Source of the DNA: Planctomycetota bacterium
GTDB taxonomy: Bacteria; Planctomycetota; J058
Length of the DNA: 60,301 bases
Direction: 5' to 3'
NCBI GenBank assembly: GCA_019636275.1
Contig: JAHBXY010000039.1
Location: forward strand, 1 to 60,301
Below are positions 48,192-56,600 of this stretch, piece by piece. Position 1 is the stretch's first letter. Every line of letters begins with the position of its first letter. The notes beneath the pieces were generated by a model. It was not told the origin of the DNA. It saw only the letters and a list, made by a program, of their open reading frames with translations, and did not search any database. Position numbers and translations under genes: made by a program.

Positions 48192-49580
48192 TTACCGCAC
48201 CCCCGGCGGCCTCGGCGGACGCGGCGCGCCGGGCCGGGCGGGGGCGGGGCGGACGCCAGGAATCACGTCCGACTGCGACGTCGGGCGGGCCTGCGGCCCG
48301 GTCTGCCGGGGCGGCGCCGGGCGGGCCGCCGGCGCCGATCCGGTCCCGCTCGGCCGCGGGGCCGCCCCGCTCGACGAGGCCGTCGCCGAGGTCGTGGGCC
48401 GACGGTGGGCGGTCGAGCGCGGCGACGTGCGCAGCCCCTTGGTCAGACGCAGGACCTCCTCGATGGAGGTCAGGCCGGCGCTCGCCTTCTCCAGGCCGTC
48501 CTCGAACATGGTGATCATCCCCGAGCGCGCGGCGACGGCCTGCAGGGCGTCCGGCGTGGTCTCGCCGTAGGCGGCCTTCTTCAGCGCGTCGCTCATGGGC
48601 ATGTACTCGTAGAGCGGGATCCGGCCGGAGAACCCCGTCCGCTGGCAGGCCTTGCAGCCCTCGCCCGTGTAGATCGCCCGTCCGGGGCCGATGAGGCGCG
48701 CCAGGGCTTCGGGCGGCGTGACCTTCTTCCTGCACTGCTCGCACAGGCGCCGCGCGAAGCGCTGCGCGACGACGCAGCGGAGCGCGTAGGCGATGCTGTA
48801 GGGGGTCATGCCCATGTCGAGGAGGCGGATCAAAGCGCCGACCGCCTCGTTGGCGTGGAGGGTCGAGAGCACGAGGTGGCCGGTCATCGACGCCTCGAGG
48901 GCGATCTCGGCCGTCTCGGGGTCGCGGATCTCGCCCACGAGGATCACGTTGGGGTCCTGGCGCAGGAGCGCGCGCAGGACGCGCGGGAAGGTCAGCCCGA
49001 GGTCGTGGCTGACCTGCGTCTGCGTGATCCCGGCCACGTCGTACTCGACCGGGTCCTCGACGGTCTGGATGTTGATCTCGGTGCGGTTGAGCGACGTGAG
49101 CACGGCGTAGAGGCTCGTCGTCTTGCCGCTCCCCGTCGGCCCCACGTGCAGGAGGAGCCCGTAGGGCGCCAGCGTGTGCGGCCGGTAGAGGTCGAGCATG
49201 CGCTTCGTGTAGCCCAGGTCCTCGAGCGACATCCCCAGGCGCGAGCTGTCGATCAGGCGCAGGACCGCCTTCTCGCCGCCCATGCAGGGGGTCGTCGACA
49301 GGCGTAGGTCCAGGCCGCCGCGCCCGCCGCCGCTGGCGGAGAACTTGATCCGGCCGTCGAGCGGGACGCCGCGCTCGTTGACGTCGAGCCCGGCCATGAC
49401 CTTGAGCCGGGCGATCACCTTGCGCCCGTCGTTGACGGTCTCGACGCCGCGCAGCTCGCCGTCGACGCGCATGCGCACGCGCAGGCGGTCGTCCTTGTCG
49501 AGGGGCTCGAAGTGGATGTCGCTCGCCCCGCGGTCGTGGGCGGTCTCGATCCACTGGTTGACCATCAGCTCGACGCTCAC
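48192..49580 (-). CDS. GspE/PilB-type secretion ATPase lacking the N1 domain
   Basis: A 462-residue hexameric-motor ATPase. It starts at the N2 domain (GASDIHFEPLDKDDRLRVRMRVDG in part), then Walker A GPTGSGKT (147-154), Asp box, Walker B ILVGEIRDPETAEIA, His box HANEAVGALIRLLDMG, the tetracysteine zinc knuckle CEQC...CKAC, and a Pro/Ser/Thr-rich disordered tail of about 80 residues. It powers type II secretion or type IV pilus assembly. The N-terminal domain that normally docks to GspL/PilM is absent, and no other pilus or secretion gene is nearby. GTG start, GGAAGG upstream. Confidence 0.9.
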   Translation of the reverse strand: MSVELMVNQWIETAHDRGASDIHFEPLDKDDRLRVRMRVDGELRGVETVNDGRKVIARLKVMAGLDVNERGVPLDGRIKFSASGGGRGGLDLRLSTTPCMGGEKAVLRLIDSSRLGMSLEDLGYTKRMLDLYRPHTLAPYGLLLHVGPTGSGKTTSLYAVLTSLNRTEINIQTVEDPVEYDVAGITQTQVSHDLGLTFPRVLRALLRQDPNVILVGEIRDPETAEIALEASMTGHLVLSTLHANEAVGALIRLLDMGMTPYSIAYALRCVVAQRFARRLCEQCRKKVTPPEALARLIGPGRAIYTGEGCKACQRTGFSGRIPLYEYMPMSDALKKAAYGETTPDALQAVAARSGMITMFEDGLEKASAGLTSIEEVLRLTKGLRTSPRSTAHRRPTTSATASSSGAAPRPSGTGSAPAARPAPPRQTGPQARPTSQSDVIPGVRPAPARPGAPRPPRPPGVR

Positions 49581-49638
49581 GGCTCCACACCTTCCGGCCG
49601 CCCGCGGCGGCGCGCCCGTACGCTACTCGCGGCCAGGG

Positions 49639-50346
49639 TCAGAGGCCAGGCGCGCCGCTCGCGCCGCGGCGGAACGGGGGCACCGCCGGCCCCTCCTCGA
49701 AGGTCACCTCGAGGCTCGCCAGCGGCGCGCCGGGCGCGTCCTGGCCGACGACCACGCGCAGGCGGTCGCCCGGGGCCACGGGCCCGACGCCGGCGGGCGT
49801 GCCGGTGAGGATCACGTCGCCCGCGAACAGGCGCAGGAAGCCGTGCATGTAGACGAGGAGGTCGCGGAAGGGGAACAGGAGCTGCGCCGTGCGCCCCGAC
49901 TGCACGTGGACGTCGTTCTTCCACGTGTCGAGGCGCAGGGCCTCGGGGTCGGCCGGGCGCGGCGCCTGCTCGCCGACGGCGCAGGCGCCGTGGAAGCCCT
50001 TGGCGCGCACCCACTGCGGCTCGAGCTTCTGCAGGTCGCGGTCGCTCACGTCGACCGCCGCCGCGACCGCCCGGACCACCCGCCACGGGTCGTCGGGCAG
50101 GGGCGGCGTGCCCGGCCCCAGGTGGCGGTCGAGGACCAGGGCGATCTCCCCCTCGTAGTCGATCCGCGTCGGCCCCTCGGGCCAGCGCGGCAGGGGGCAG
50201 CGCCCCTGGACCAGGCTGCCGATCGGCTTCCAGAAGAGGAGCGGCGCCTTGGGGGCCTCGTGGCCCAGCTCGGCCGCGTGCTCGGCGTAGTTGCGGCCGA
50301 CGGCCAGGACCTGCGCGGGCGCCAGCGGCGGGAGGTCGGGGTTCAT
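49639..50346 (-). CDS. fumarylacetoacetate hydrolase (FAH) family protein
   Basis: A 235-residue single-domain FAH-fold enzyme: VLAVGRNYAEHAAELG at the start, metal-binding IDYEGEIALVLDR, DVSDRDLQ, and LFAGDVILTGTPAGVGPV near the end. Family members hydrolyse or isomerise C-C bonds in aromatic degradation products, or act as oxaloacetate or acylpyruvate hydrolases; this short form is closest in layout to the acylpyruvase-like type (inference). ATG 50346 with TAGGAT 9 nt upstream and no Shine-Dalgarno. Divergent from the lipase gene. Confidence 0.9.
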   Translation of the reverse strand: MNPDLPPLAPAQVLAVGRNYAEHAAELGHEAPKAPLLFWKPIGSLVQGRCPLPRWPEGPTRIDYEGEIALVLDRHLGPGTPPLPDDPWRVVRAVAAAVDVSDRDLQKLEPQWVRAKGFHGACAVGEQAPRPADPEALRLDTWKNDVHVQSGRTAQLLFPFRDLLVYMHGFLRLFAGDVILTGTPAGVGPVAPGDRLRVVVGQDAPGAPLASLEVTFEEGPAVPPFRRGASGAPGL

Positions 50347-50355
50347 GGGCGGGCG

Positions 50356-50361
50356 ATCCTA
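50356..50361 (-). promoter_or_regulatory. -10-like TAGGAT before the FAH-family gene
   Basis: The same hexamer as before the methylase at 27775, here 9 nt from the ATG on the minus strand, again without a Shine-Dalgarno sequence. Fits a leaderless start. Confidence 0.4.
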
Positions 50362-50480
50362 CCCGTCCATGCGGCGCTCGCGGTGACACGCAGGCGCATC
50401 AGAACGCGGCGCCCGTGAGACGCACAAGTTCACGTCCGGTCGCCCCGGCCGCCGGTCCGTCGTGTGCGTATCCGGTCCGC

Positions 50481-51296
50481 ATGCGAACCGCCGTCGCCCT
50501 GGCCCTCCTGACCGCGCTCGGTGCAGGGACGGCCCGAGCCTCCGTCTGGGACGAGCACGCCCTGACCCCCGACCGCCTCCCCCTCGACCCCACCCGGTCG
50601 GTGGTCGTGTGGGTCCACGGCTACGACCCCGTGCCGGCCGACTTCGACCCGCTGGCCGAGGAGCTCCGCCGGCGCGGCCACCAGGTCCTGCGCTTCCGCT
50701 ACGACTGGCGGCAGCGCATGGAGCGCTCGGCCGACGAGCTCGTGGCGGCGCTCGAGGCCCTCCGGGCCGAGTACCGCCTGCCGCGGCTGCGCGTGATCGC
50801 CCACAGCCAGGGCGGGCTGGTGGCGCGCCGGGCGATGACCGTCGGGCGCGCGCGGACGCTCGCCGACGACGGCCCGACCGACCTCGTGACGATCGCCTCG
50901 CAGTTCCCCGGCTACGCCTCGGCCAACGGGACCTACCTGATGCCGCGCGTGAACTGGTTCGGCGTCCAGCCCGCCCACCGCGACCTGCGCAGCTGGTCGC
51001 CGTTCGTCCGCCGGCCGGGGCGGCTGGGCGACGACGTGCGGCACTTCAAGGTCGAGACGCTCGAGCGCGGCAAGACGCGCCTCGAGGGCGGGCGGCAGGT
51101 CGACGACTGCTCGGCGCCGCGCCAGGCGCAGCCGCGCGTCGACGCCGACCCGCGGGTCGCGCAGCGCGTCGCCCTCGACCGCGGCCACGTGGGCGTCCTG
51201 CGCGACGACGCCGGGCGCGTGCCGGCCGAGCTCCTGCGCCTGCTCGACGCCTGGCTCCCGGCCCGCACGGCCGGGCTGGCCGCCCGCCTGCGCTGA
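50481..51296 (+). CDS. exported lipase-like alpha/beta hydrolase
   Basis: A 271-residue protein with a signal peptide (residues 1-20, MRTAVALALLTALGAGTARA) and an alpha/beta-hydrolase fold: VVVWVHGYDPVPADFD for the oxyanion region, nucleophile IAHSQGGLVARRA (Ser in a GxSxG-like AHSQG), and DRGHVGVLRD with the probable catalytic His. Closest to triacylglycerol lipase or lecithin acyltransferase-like enzymes. Start ATG 50481 is chosen for the signal peptide; TATCCG 6 nt before it is a weak -10 candidate. Repeat copy C starts 2 nt after the stop. Confidence 0.83.
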   Translation: MRTAVALALLTALGAGTARASVWDEHALTPDRLPLDPTRSVVVWVHGYDPVPADFDPLAEELRRRGHQVLRFRYDWRQRMERSADELVAALEALRAEYRLPRLRVIAHSQGGLVARRAMTVGRARTLADDGPTDLVTIASQFPGYASANGTYLMPRVNWFGVQPAHRDLRSWSPFVRRPGRLGDDVRHFKVETLERGKTRLEGGRQVDDCSAPRQAQPRVDADPRVAQRVALDRGHVGVLRDDAGRVPAELLRLLDAWLPARTAGLAARLR

Positions 51297-51298
51297 GC

Positions 51299-51403
51299 GG
51301 TGTGCTCGACGGCTGCGGCCGCGGATGCTGGGCGGGGCGGCGCGCCTCAGCCTCCGCGCCCTCGCCTCACGTGCTACTCCGATCGAGGCTGGTCACCAGC
51401 GAG
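51299..51403 (+). repeat. stop-proximal palindromic repeat, copy C (hairpin core missing)
   Basis: Starts ggtgtgctcgacggctgcgg 2 nt after the lipase TGA, in the gene's orientation, and follows copy B closely through ggggcggcgcgc. It then jumps to the right side (ctcagcctccgcgccctcgc, then ctccgatcgaggctggtcac). About 55 bp, the loop and right palindrome arm of copy B, are absent, as after excision or deletion of the palindrome. Total about 105 bp. Confidence 0.75.
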
Positions 51404-51541
51404 ACGTGATAGCGTCGAGCTCTACGACGGCGGCACCGGCGACGGGAGCGCCTACCATTCCGGCTCCGACGGCCGCGCGTGGTGTCCGGGCATGTGAAGT
51501 AGACTCTCGGCCGGAGGCCGGCGATCGACAGCCGCGACTAC

Positions 51542-52618
51542 ATGGCGCTGATCAAGGGCGAGCGGCGGGGGCCCGTGGCGGCGCTCCTCCGCGGCGGCCT
51601 GTCCATGGCCTCGCTCGGCTTCCGCCTGGGCGGCGCCGCGCGCGCGGCGGCCTACGACGGCGGCCTGATCCAGGCCCAGCGCGCGCCGCGGCCGGTGATC
51701 TCGATCGGCAACCTGACCGCCGGCGGCACGGGCAAGACGCCGCTCGTGATCCACCTGGCCCGGGCGCTCCTGGCCCGCGGCGAGCGCCCGGGCGTCCTGG
51801 CCCGCGGCTACGGCGCCGACCGCGACGGCGAGCTCAACGACGAGCTGCGCCTGATCGCCCGCGAGGTCCCCGACGCGGTCCTGGCCCCCGGGCGCGACCG
51901 CGCCGCGCGCGCGCTCGAGGCGGCCGGCCGCGGGGCGACCGTGCTCCTCCTCGACGACGGCTTCCAGCACCGCCAGCTCCGGCGCGAGGTCGACCTGGTG
52001 CTCCTCGACGCCACCGACCCCTGGGGCCCCGGCGGGCTCCTGCCGCGCGGGCTCCTGCGCGAGCCGCCGGCGGCGCTCGCCCGCGCGCACGTCGTCGTCC
52101 TCTCGCGCGTCGAGTTCCTCCGCCCGCCCGAGCGGGCGCGCCTCGAGGAGCAGGTGCGCGCCACCGGCTTCGAGGGGCCGCTCGTCGGCATGCGCATCAC
52201 GCCGGGCGCGCTCGTGCCCCTGCCGCCGCCGACCTCGTTCGAGACGGCCCGCCTGGCCCAGCCGCCAGGCGCGCTCGCCGGCCGGCCGGTGCTGGCCGCC
52301 TGCGGGATCGGCAACCCGGCCGCCTTCGGCCGCACGCTCGAGGCGCTCGGCGCGCGCGTGCTGCGCCTCGAGGCCCTGCCCGACCACCACGGCTACACGG
52401 CCGCCGACGTCGCGCGGCTCGAGGCCCTGGCCCGCGACGTCGGCGCGGACCGGATCGTGACCACGGCCAAGGACGCGGTGAAGCTCGAGGCGCTCGTCGC
52501 GCCGCACGGCCAGGTGCCCTGGTCGACGCTCGAGGTGGCCGCCGAGCTCGACCCGCCGGCGACGACGGCCGAGGTGCTCGAGCGCGCGCTCGGCGGCGCC
52601 GCAGGAGGAGGAACGTGA
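51542..52618 (+). CDS. lpxK: tetraacyldisaccharide 4'-kinase
   Basis: A 358-residue kinase that phosphorylates the 4' position of the lipid A disaccharide at the inner membrane. The N-terminal helix region (LLRGGLSMASLGFRLGGAA) associates with the membrane; the LpxK P-loop SIGNLTAGGTGKTP is at residues 54-67; LLLDDGFQHRQLRR carries the catalytic Asp residues, and the acceptor site includes DHHGYTAADV. Full length. Its presence implies a lipid A outer membrane. TAGACT at 51500-51505 is a possible -10. The stop overlaps the next gene (GTGA). Confidence 0.95.
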   Translation: MALIKGERRGPVAALLRGGLSMASLGFRLGGAARAAAYDGGLIQAQRAPRPVISIGNLTAGGTGKTPLVIHLARALLARGERPGVLARGYGADRDGELNDELRLIAREVPDAVLAPGRDRAARALEAAGRGATVLLLDDGFQHRQLRREVDLVLLDATDPWGPGGLLPRGLLREPPAALARAHVVVLSRVEFLRPPERARLEEQVRATGFEGPLVGMRITPGALVPLPPPTSFETARLAQPPGALAGRPVLAACGIGNPAAFGRTLEALGARVLRLEALPDHHGYTAADVARLEALARDVGADRIVTTAKDAVKLEALVAPHGQVPWSTLEVAAELDPPATTAEVLERALGGAAGGGT

Positions 52619-53589
52619 GCGACCTGCCCGAAGACCGCCTGGTCCCCGCCGACCTGGAGCGGATCAAGACGCACTCGATCCACGAGCGCGAGCACCTCGT
52701 CGCCCGCGAGGCGTTCGCGCGTCCGGTCGACCTCGACGCGTCGGCGGCGGAGCTGCTCGACAGCCTCCCGCGCGTGCTCGCGGCGCAGGAGCTGCGCGAC
52801 CTCGCCGAGGCGATCGCCCGCGCGCGCGCCGAGAGCCGGCGCGTGCTCTTCGGCCTCGGCGGGCACGTGGTCAAGGTCGGGCTCGGGCCGCTCCTGGCCG
52901 ACATGATCGACCGCGGCGCGATCACCGACCTGGCGCTCAACGGCTCCGCCGGGATCCACGACCTCGAGATCGCGCTCCTGGGCAAGACGAGCGAGAAGGT
53001 CGCCGAGACGATCAACGACGGCCGCTTCGGCATGGTGAAGGAGACCGCCGAGGCGTTCGGGCGCGTCTTCGCCCGCGGCGCGCAGGTGGGCCTCGGGCGC
53101 GCCCTCGCCGAGGAGCTCGACCAGGGGCCGTACCGCTTCCGCGAGGACAGCCTCGTGTGGCGCGCCGCGCGCGCGGGCGCGTCGGTGACGATCCACGTGG
53201 CGATCGGCACCGACACGGTCCACGCCGTCCCGGGGGCCTCGGGGCAGGCGATCGGCGAGGCGACGCACCTCGACTTCCGCCGCCTGACGACGGTCGTCTC
53301 GCAGCTCTCGCACGGCGTCTACGTGAACGTGGGCAGCGCCGTGATCATGCCCGAGGTGTTCCTCAAGTGCGTGGCCGTGGCCAGGAACCTCGGGCACACG
53401 CTCGAGGGGCTCACGTCGGCCAACCTCGACATGGTGCAGCACTACCGCCCGCGGGTGAACATCTGCGAGCGGCCTGTGAAGCGCGGGATCCAGCTCACGG
53501 GCCACCACGAGCTCCTCGTGCCGCTGCTGCGCCTCGAGACCCTGCGGCGCCTCGAGGCGCACGGCGGGCCGGACGCGGCCGGGCTGTAG
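52615..53589 (+). CDS. deoxyhypusine-synthase-like Rossmann-fold protein
   Basis: A 324-residue soluble protein, GTG start with GGAGGAGG upstream, overlapping the lpxK stop. The core GGHVVKVGLGPLLADMIDRG, then LALNGSAGIHDLEIALLG, and later VNVGSAVIMPEVFLKCVAVARNLGH in part, resembles the deoxyhypusine/homospermidine synthase-like fold, in which an NAD-dependent enzyme moves an aminobutyl group. I recognise it as a bacterial DHS-like family, not true deoxyhypusine synthase; bacteria have no eIF5A. Some homospermidine-forming enzymes share this fold. The family call is moderately sure, the reaction is not. Coupling to lpxK is notable. Confidence 0.75.
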   Translation: MSDLPEDRLVPADLERIKTHSIHEREHLVAREAFARPVDLDASAAELLDSLPRVLAAQELRDLAEAIARARAESRRVLFGLGGHVVKVGLGPLLADMIDRGAITDLALNGSAGIHDLEIALLGKTSEKVAETINDGRFGMVKETAEAFGRVFARGAQVGLGRALAEELDQGPYRFREDSLVWRAARAGASVTIHVAIGTDTVHAVPGASGQAIGEATHLDFRRLTTVVSQLSHGVYVNVGSAVIMPEVFLKCVAVARNLGHTLEGLTSANLDMVQHYRPRVNICERPVKRGIQLTGHHELLVPLLRLETLRRLEAHGGPDAAGL

Positions 53590-53622
53590 CCCGAGGCGGT
53601 CGAGCCGGGGCGCCCGAGCGGT

Positions 53623-53628
53623 TAGACT
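53623..53628 (+). promoter_or_regulatory. -10-like TAGACT 6 nt before the PQQ/HEAT gene
   Basis: TAGACT, spacer cccgcc, then the GTG at 53635; no Shine-Dalgarno. One of the clearest leaderless-type sites in this window. Confidence 0.45.
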
Positions 53629-53634
53629 CCCGCC

Positions 53635-56600
53635 GTGAGCGGGGCCGGGGTCGGGCGCGCGGCGGGTCGACGAGGCGGACGGCTGGCGGCGGGCGGGGCG
53701 CTCCTGCTCGCGCTGGCGGCCGGCGCCGCGCGGCCCCAGGAGGAGGACGACGGCGACCCCGTCGGCCCCGACCGCGGGCCGACGGCCGGCGAGCGGCTGT
53801 TCCTGCCGCTCGAGGACGACCTCGCCGACGCCCTGCGCCGGGTCGACGACCTGGCCGCCCGCGGCCAGTGGGACCGGGTCGTCGAGGCGCTCGACCGGCT
53901 GCTCGAGGGCGGGCGGGCGACGCTGGCGCCGGGCGAGGGCCAGGCCCTGCGCGGCGCGCGCGGCCGTGCGCGAGCGGCAACCGCCCTGCCGCCGGAGGGC
54001 CGCGACGCGATCTACGCGCAGCTCCACGACGACGCGGCCCGGCGCCTGCTCGAGGACGCGCGCGGCCGCGCCGACCCGGCCCCGCTGCTCGAGCTCCTGG
54101 CCCGGCACCCCGGCAGCCGCGCCGCGTTCGCCGCGCGGACGCTCCTCGCCAGCCGCCTCCTCGAGCGCGGCCAGCCGGCCGGCGCCCTGGCCCAGGTCGA
54201 CGCCCTGCTCGCGCGCCCCGGGCTCGACCCGGCCGACCGGGCCGGCCTCCTGCGCGCGCGCGTCCTGGCCCTGGCCCTCCTCGGGCGGCAGGGCGAGGTC
54301 GACGACGCCCTGGCGCGCCTCGGCCCCGACGCCGGCGACGTGGCCGCGCGCGCGGCGGCCGTGTCGGCCGCCCTGGCGCCGCCGACGCTGGCGCCGCCCG
54401 AGCGACCGGGGGTGCGCGCCTGGGCGCAGCCCGTCCTCGGCTACTACGAGACCGCGCAGGGCGGCTCGCGCGCCTGGAGCGTGCCGGAGGTCCAGGGCGG
54501 GCGCGCCTACGCGCACGACGGCAGCCACGCCCTGTGCGTCGACGTGGCCACGGGCAAGCTCGTGTGGCGCGCGCCGCTGCGCCCCGAGGACGCGTTCCGC
54601 CGCCCGACCGCCGAGGGCGACCACCGCGTCGTGCTCACGCCGGGGCAGGCGCTGTGCGTCGTGCCGGGCGTGGGCGTCGTGAGCCTCGAGCGCGAGACCG
54701 GCCGCGAGCGCTGGCGGCGCGGCCTGCCGGCGCTCAAGCGCGACGCCGGGATCGACTTCCCGGCGCGCCTCTCGGGCACGCCGCGCGCCGTCGGCGGGCG
54801 GCTCGTGCTGGCCCTCGTCACCGAGCACGAGACGCGCGAGGTCCACGCGCTGGCGCTGGACCTGCCGACCGGCGCGCTCGCCTGGACCGCGTTCCTCGCC
54901 GGCCAGACGCAGGGGCCGGTGCCGCAGGTCGAGCTGGCCGGCACCGACGACCGCGTGGTGGTGCTCACGGGGCTCGGGCTCGTCGCCGCGCTCGACGCCG
55001 AGGGCGAGCTCCTGTGGGCGCGCCGCTACGCGAGCGTCCGCGACGAGCGCGAGCGCCGGCCGCGCGGCCCGATCCCCGGCATGGGCCCGCCGCCCGCGGA
55101 CCGGCCCGAGCGCGCGCCGACGGCCCTGGTCGTGCGCGGGACGGTGTGGGCCGCGCCCGCCGACGGCAAGCAGCTCCTGGCGCTCGACCTGCGCGGCGGC
55201 GCCGTCGAGGCCGTCGTCGAGCGCCCGGAGCGCGGGCGCCTCGTGGCCGCGAGGGGCACGGAGCTCGTCGTCCTCTCGGCCGAGGGCGACGTGTTCGTGA
55301 CGACCAAGGCCGGGTCGACCCTCGTCGCGCAGGCCGGCGGCACGCTCGTCGGCCGGCCGGTCGTCGCCGGCGCGCGCGTCTACCTGCCCCGCGACGACGG
55401 CCTGGTCGAGGTCGACCTGGCGACGAAGCAGGCGCGCCGCGCCGGCCCGCCGGCGCCCGAGCTGGGGCAGCTCGCCGCCGCCGACGGGCTGGTCGTCTCG
55501 GCCTCGCCGCGCGGCCTGTTCGCCTTCGGGCGCGACCCGGGCGCCCCGCCGGGCCTCCCTGACGACCTGCTGCTGGCGCTGGCCGACGACCTCCCGGGCG
55601 TGCGCGACGCGGCCAGCGCCGCCCTCCTCGAGCGGGGCGAGCCCGCGCGCGCCGGGCTGGCCCGCGCGGCCGCCAGCGCCGACGCCGAGGTCGCCTTCCG
55701 CGCGAAGGTCCTCCAGGCCGAGCTCGACCGCAAGGACCGGCTCGCCCGCTGGGGCCCGCTCGTGAAGCCCGAGTGGACGGCGCAGGTGCCCGACCTCCTG
55801 AACCGACTCACCCACCCCAACGCCGAGGTGCGGCTCGAGGCCCTGCGCGAGCTGGGCGCCGTGCAGGACCCCGACGTGGGCAGGCTGCTCGCCGACCTGT
55901 GCGCCGACCCCGACGACCGCGTGGCCTTCACGGCGGCGGGGGCGCTGCTGGCGCGCGGCGACCGCGCCGGCGTCGACCTGCTCGCCCGCGCCGTCCGCGA
56001 GGGGCACCCCGGCGACCGGCTGGCGGCCCTCGTGGCCCTGCGCGCCCACGGCAAGGCCGACGACGTCGACCGCGCCGCGCCGGCGCTCGCCGACGCCGAG
56101 GCCGACGTGCGCGCGGCGGCCGTCGTGGCCGTGCTCACGCTCGGCGGCGCCGCCGCCCTGCCGCGCGTCGAGCCGCTGCTCGAGGACCCCGCCGACGAGG
56201 TGCGCGTCGCCCTCGTCGACGGCCTCTCGGCCCGCGCCGGCGAGCCGGCCTGCCTGCGGCTGCTGGCGAGCCTCGTCCGCGACAAGAACGACCAGGTGCG
56301 CGCGACCGTCGTGGACGCCCTGGTCAAGGTGAAGGACCCGGTCGCCTACCGGGCGCTCGGCCAGGTCCTGGGCGACCCGGTGGCGACGATCGCGCGCCAG
56401 GCGCTCGGCGCGCTCTACAAGCTCGCCCAGAGCCCGCACGTGATGCTCATCCCGCCCGACGCGATCGAGCGCGCCGCGCGCACGAAGGACCCCCAGCAGC
56501 GCGACCACGTGGCCCAGCTCGCGATCCGCTACGTCGGCCGCGGCGGGGTCCTGTCGGTCGCCACGCTGGCGCGCTTCCTGGCCGACGAGGAGCCGCAGAT

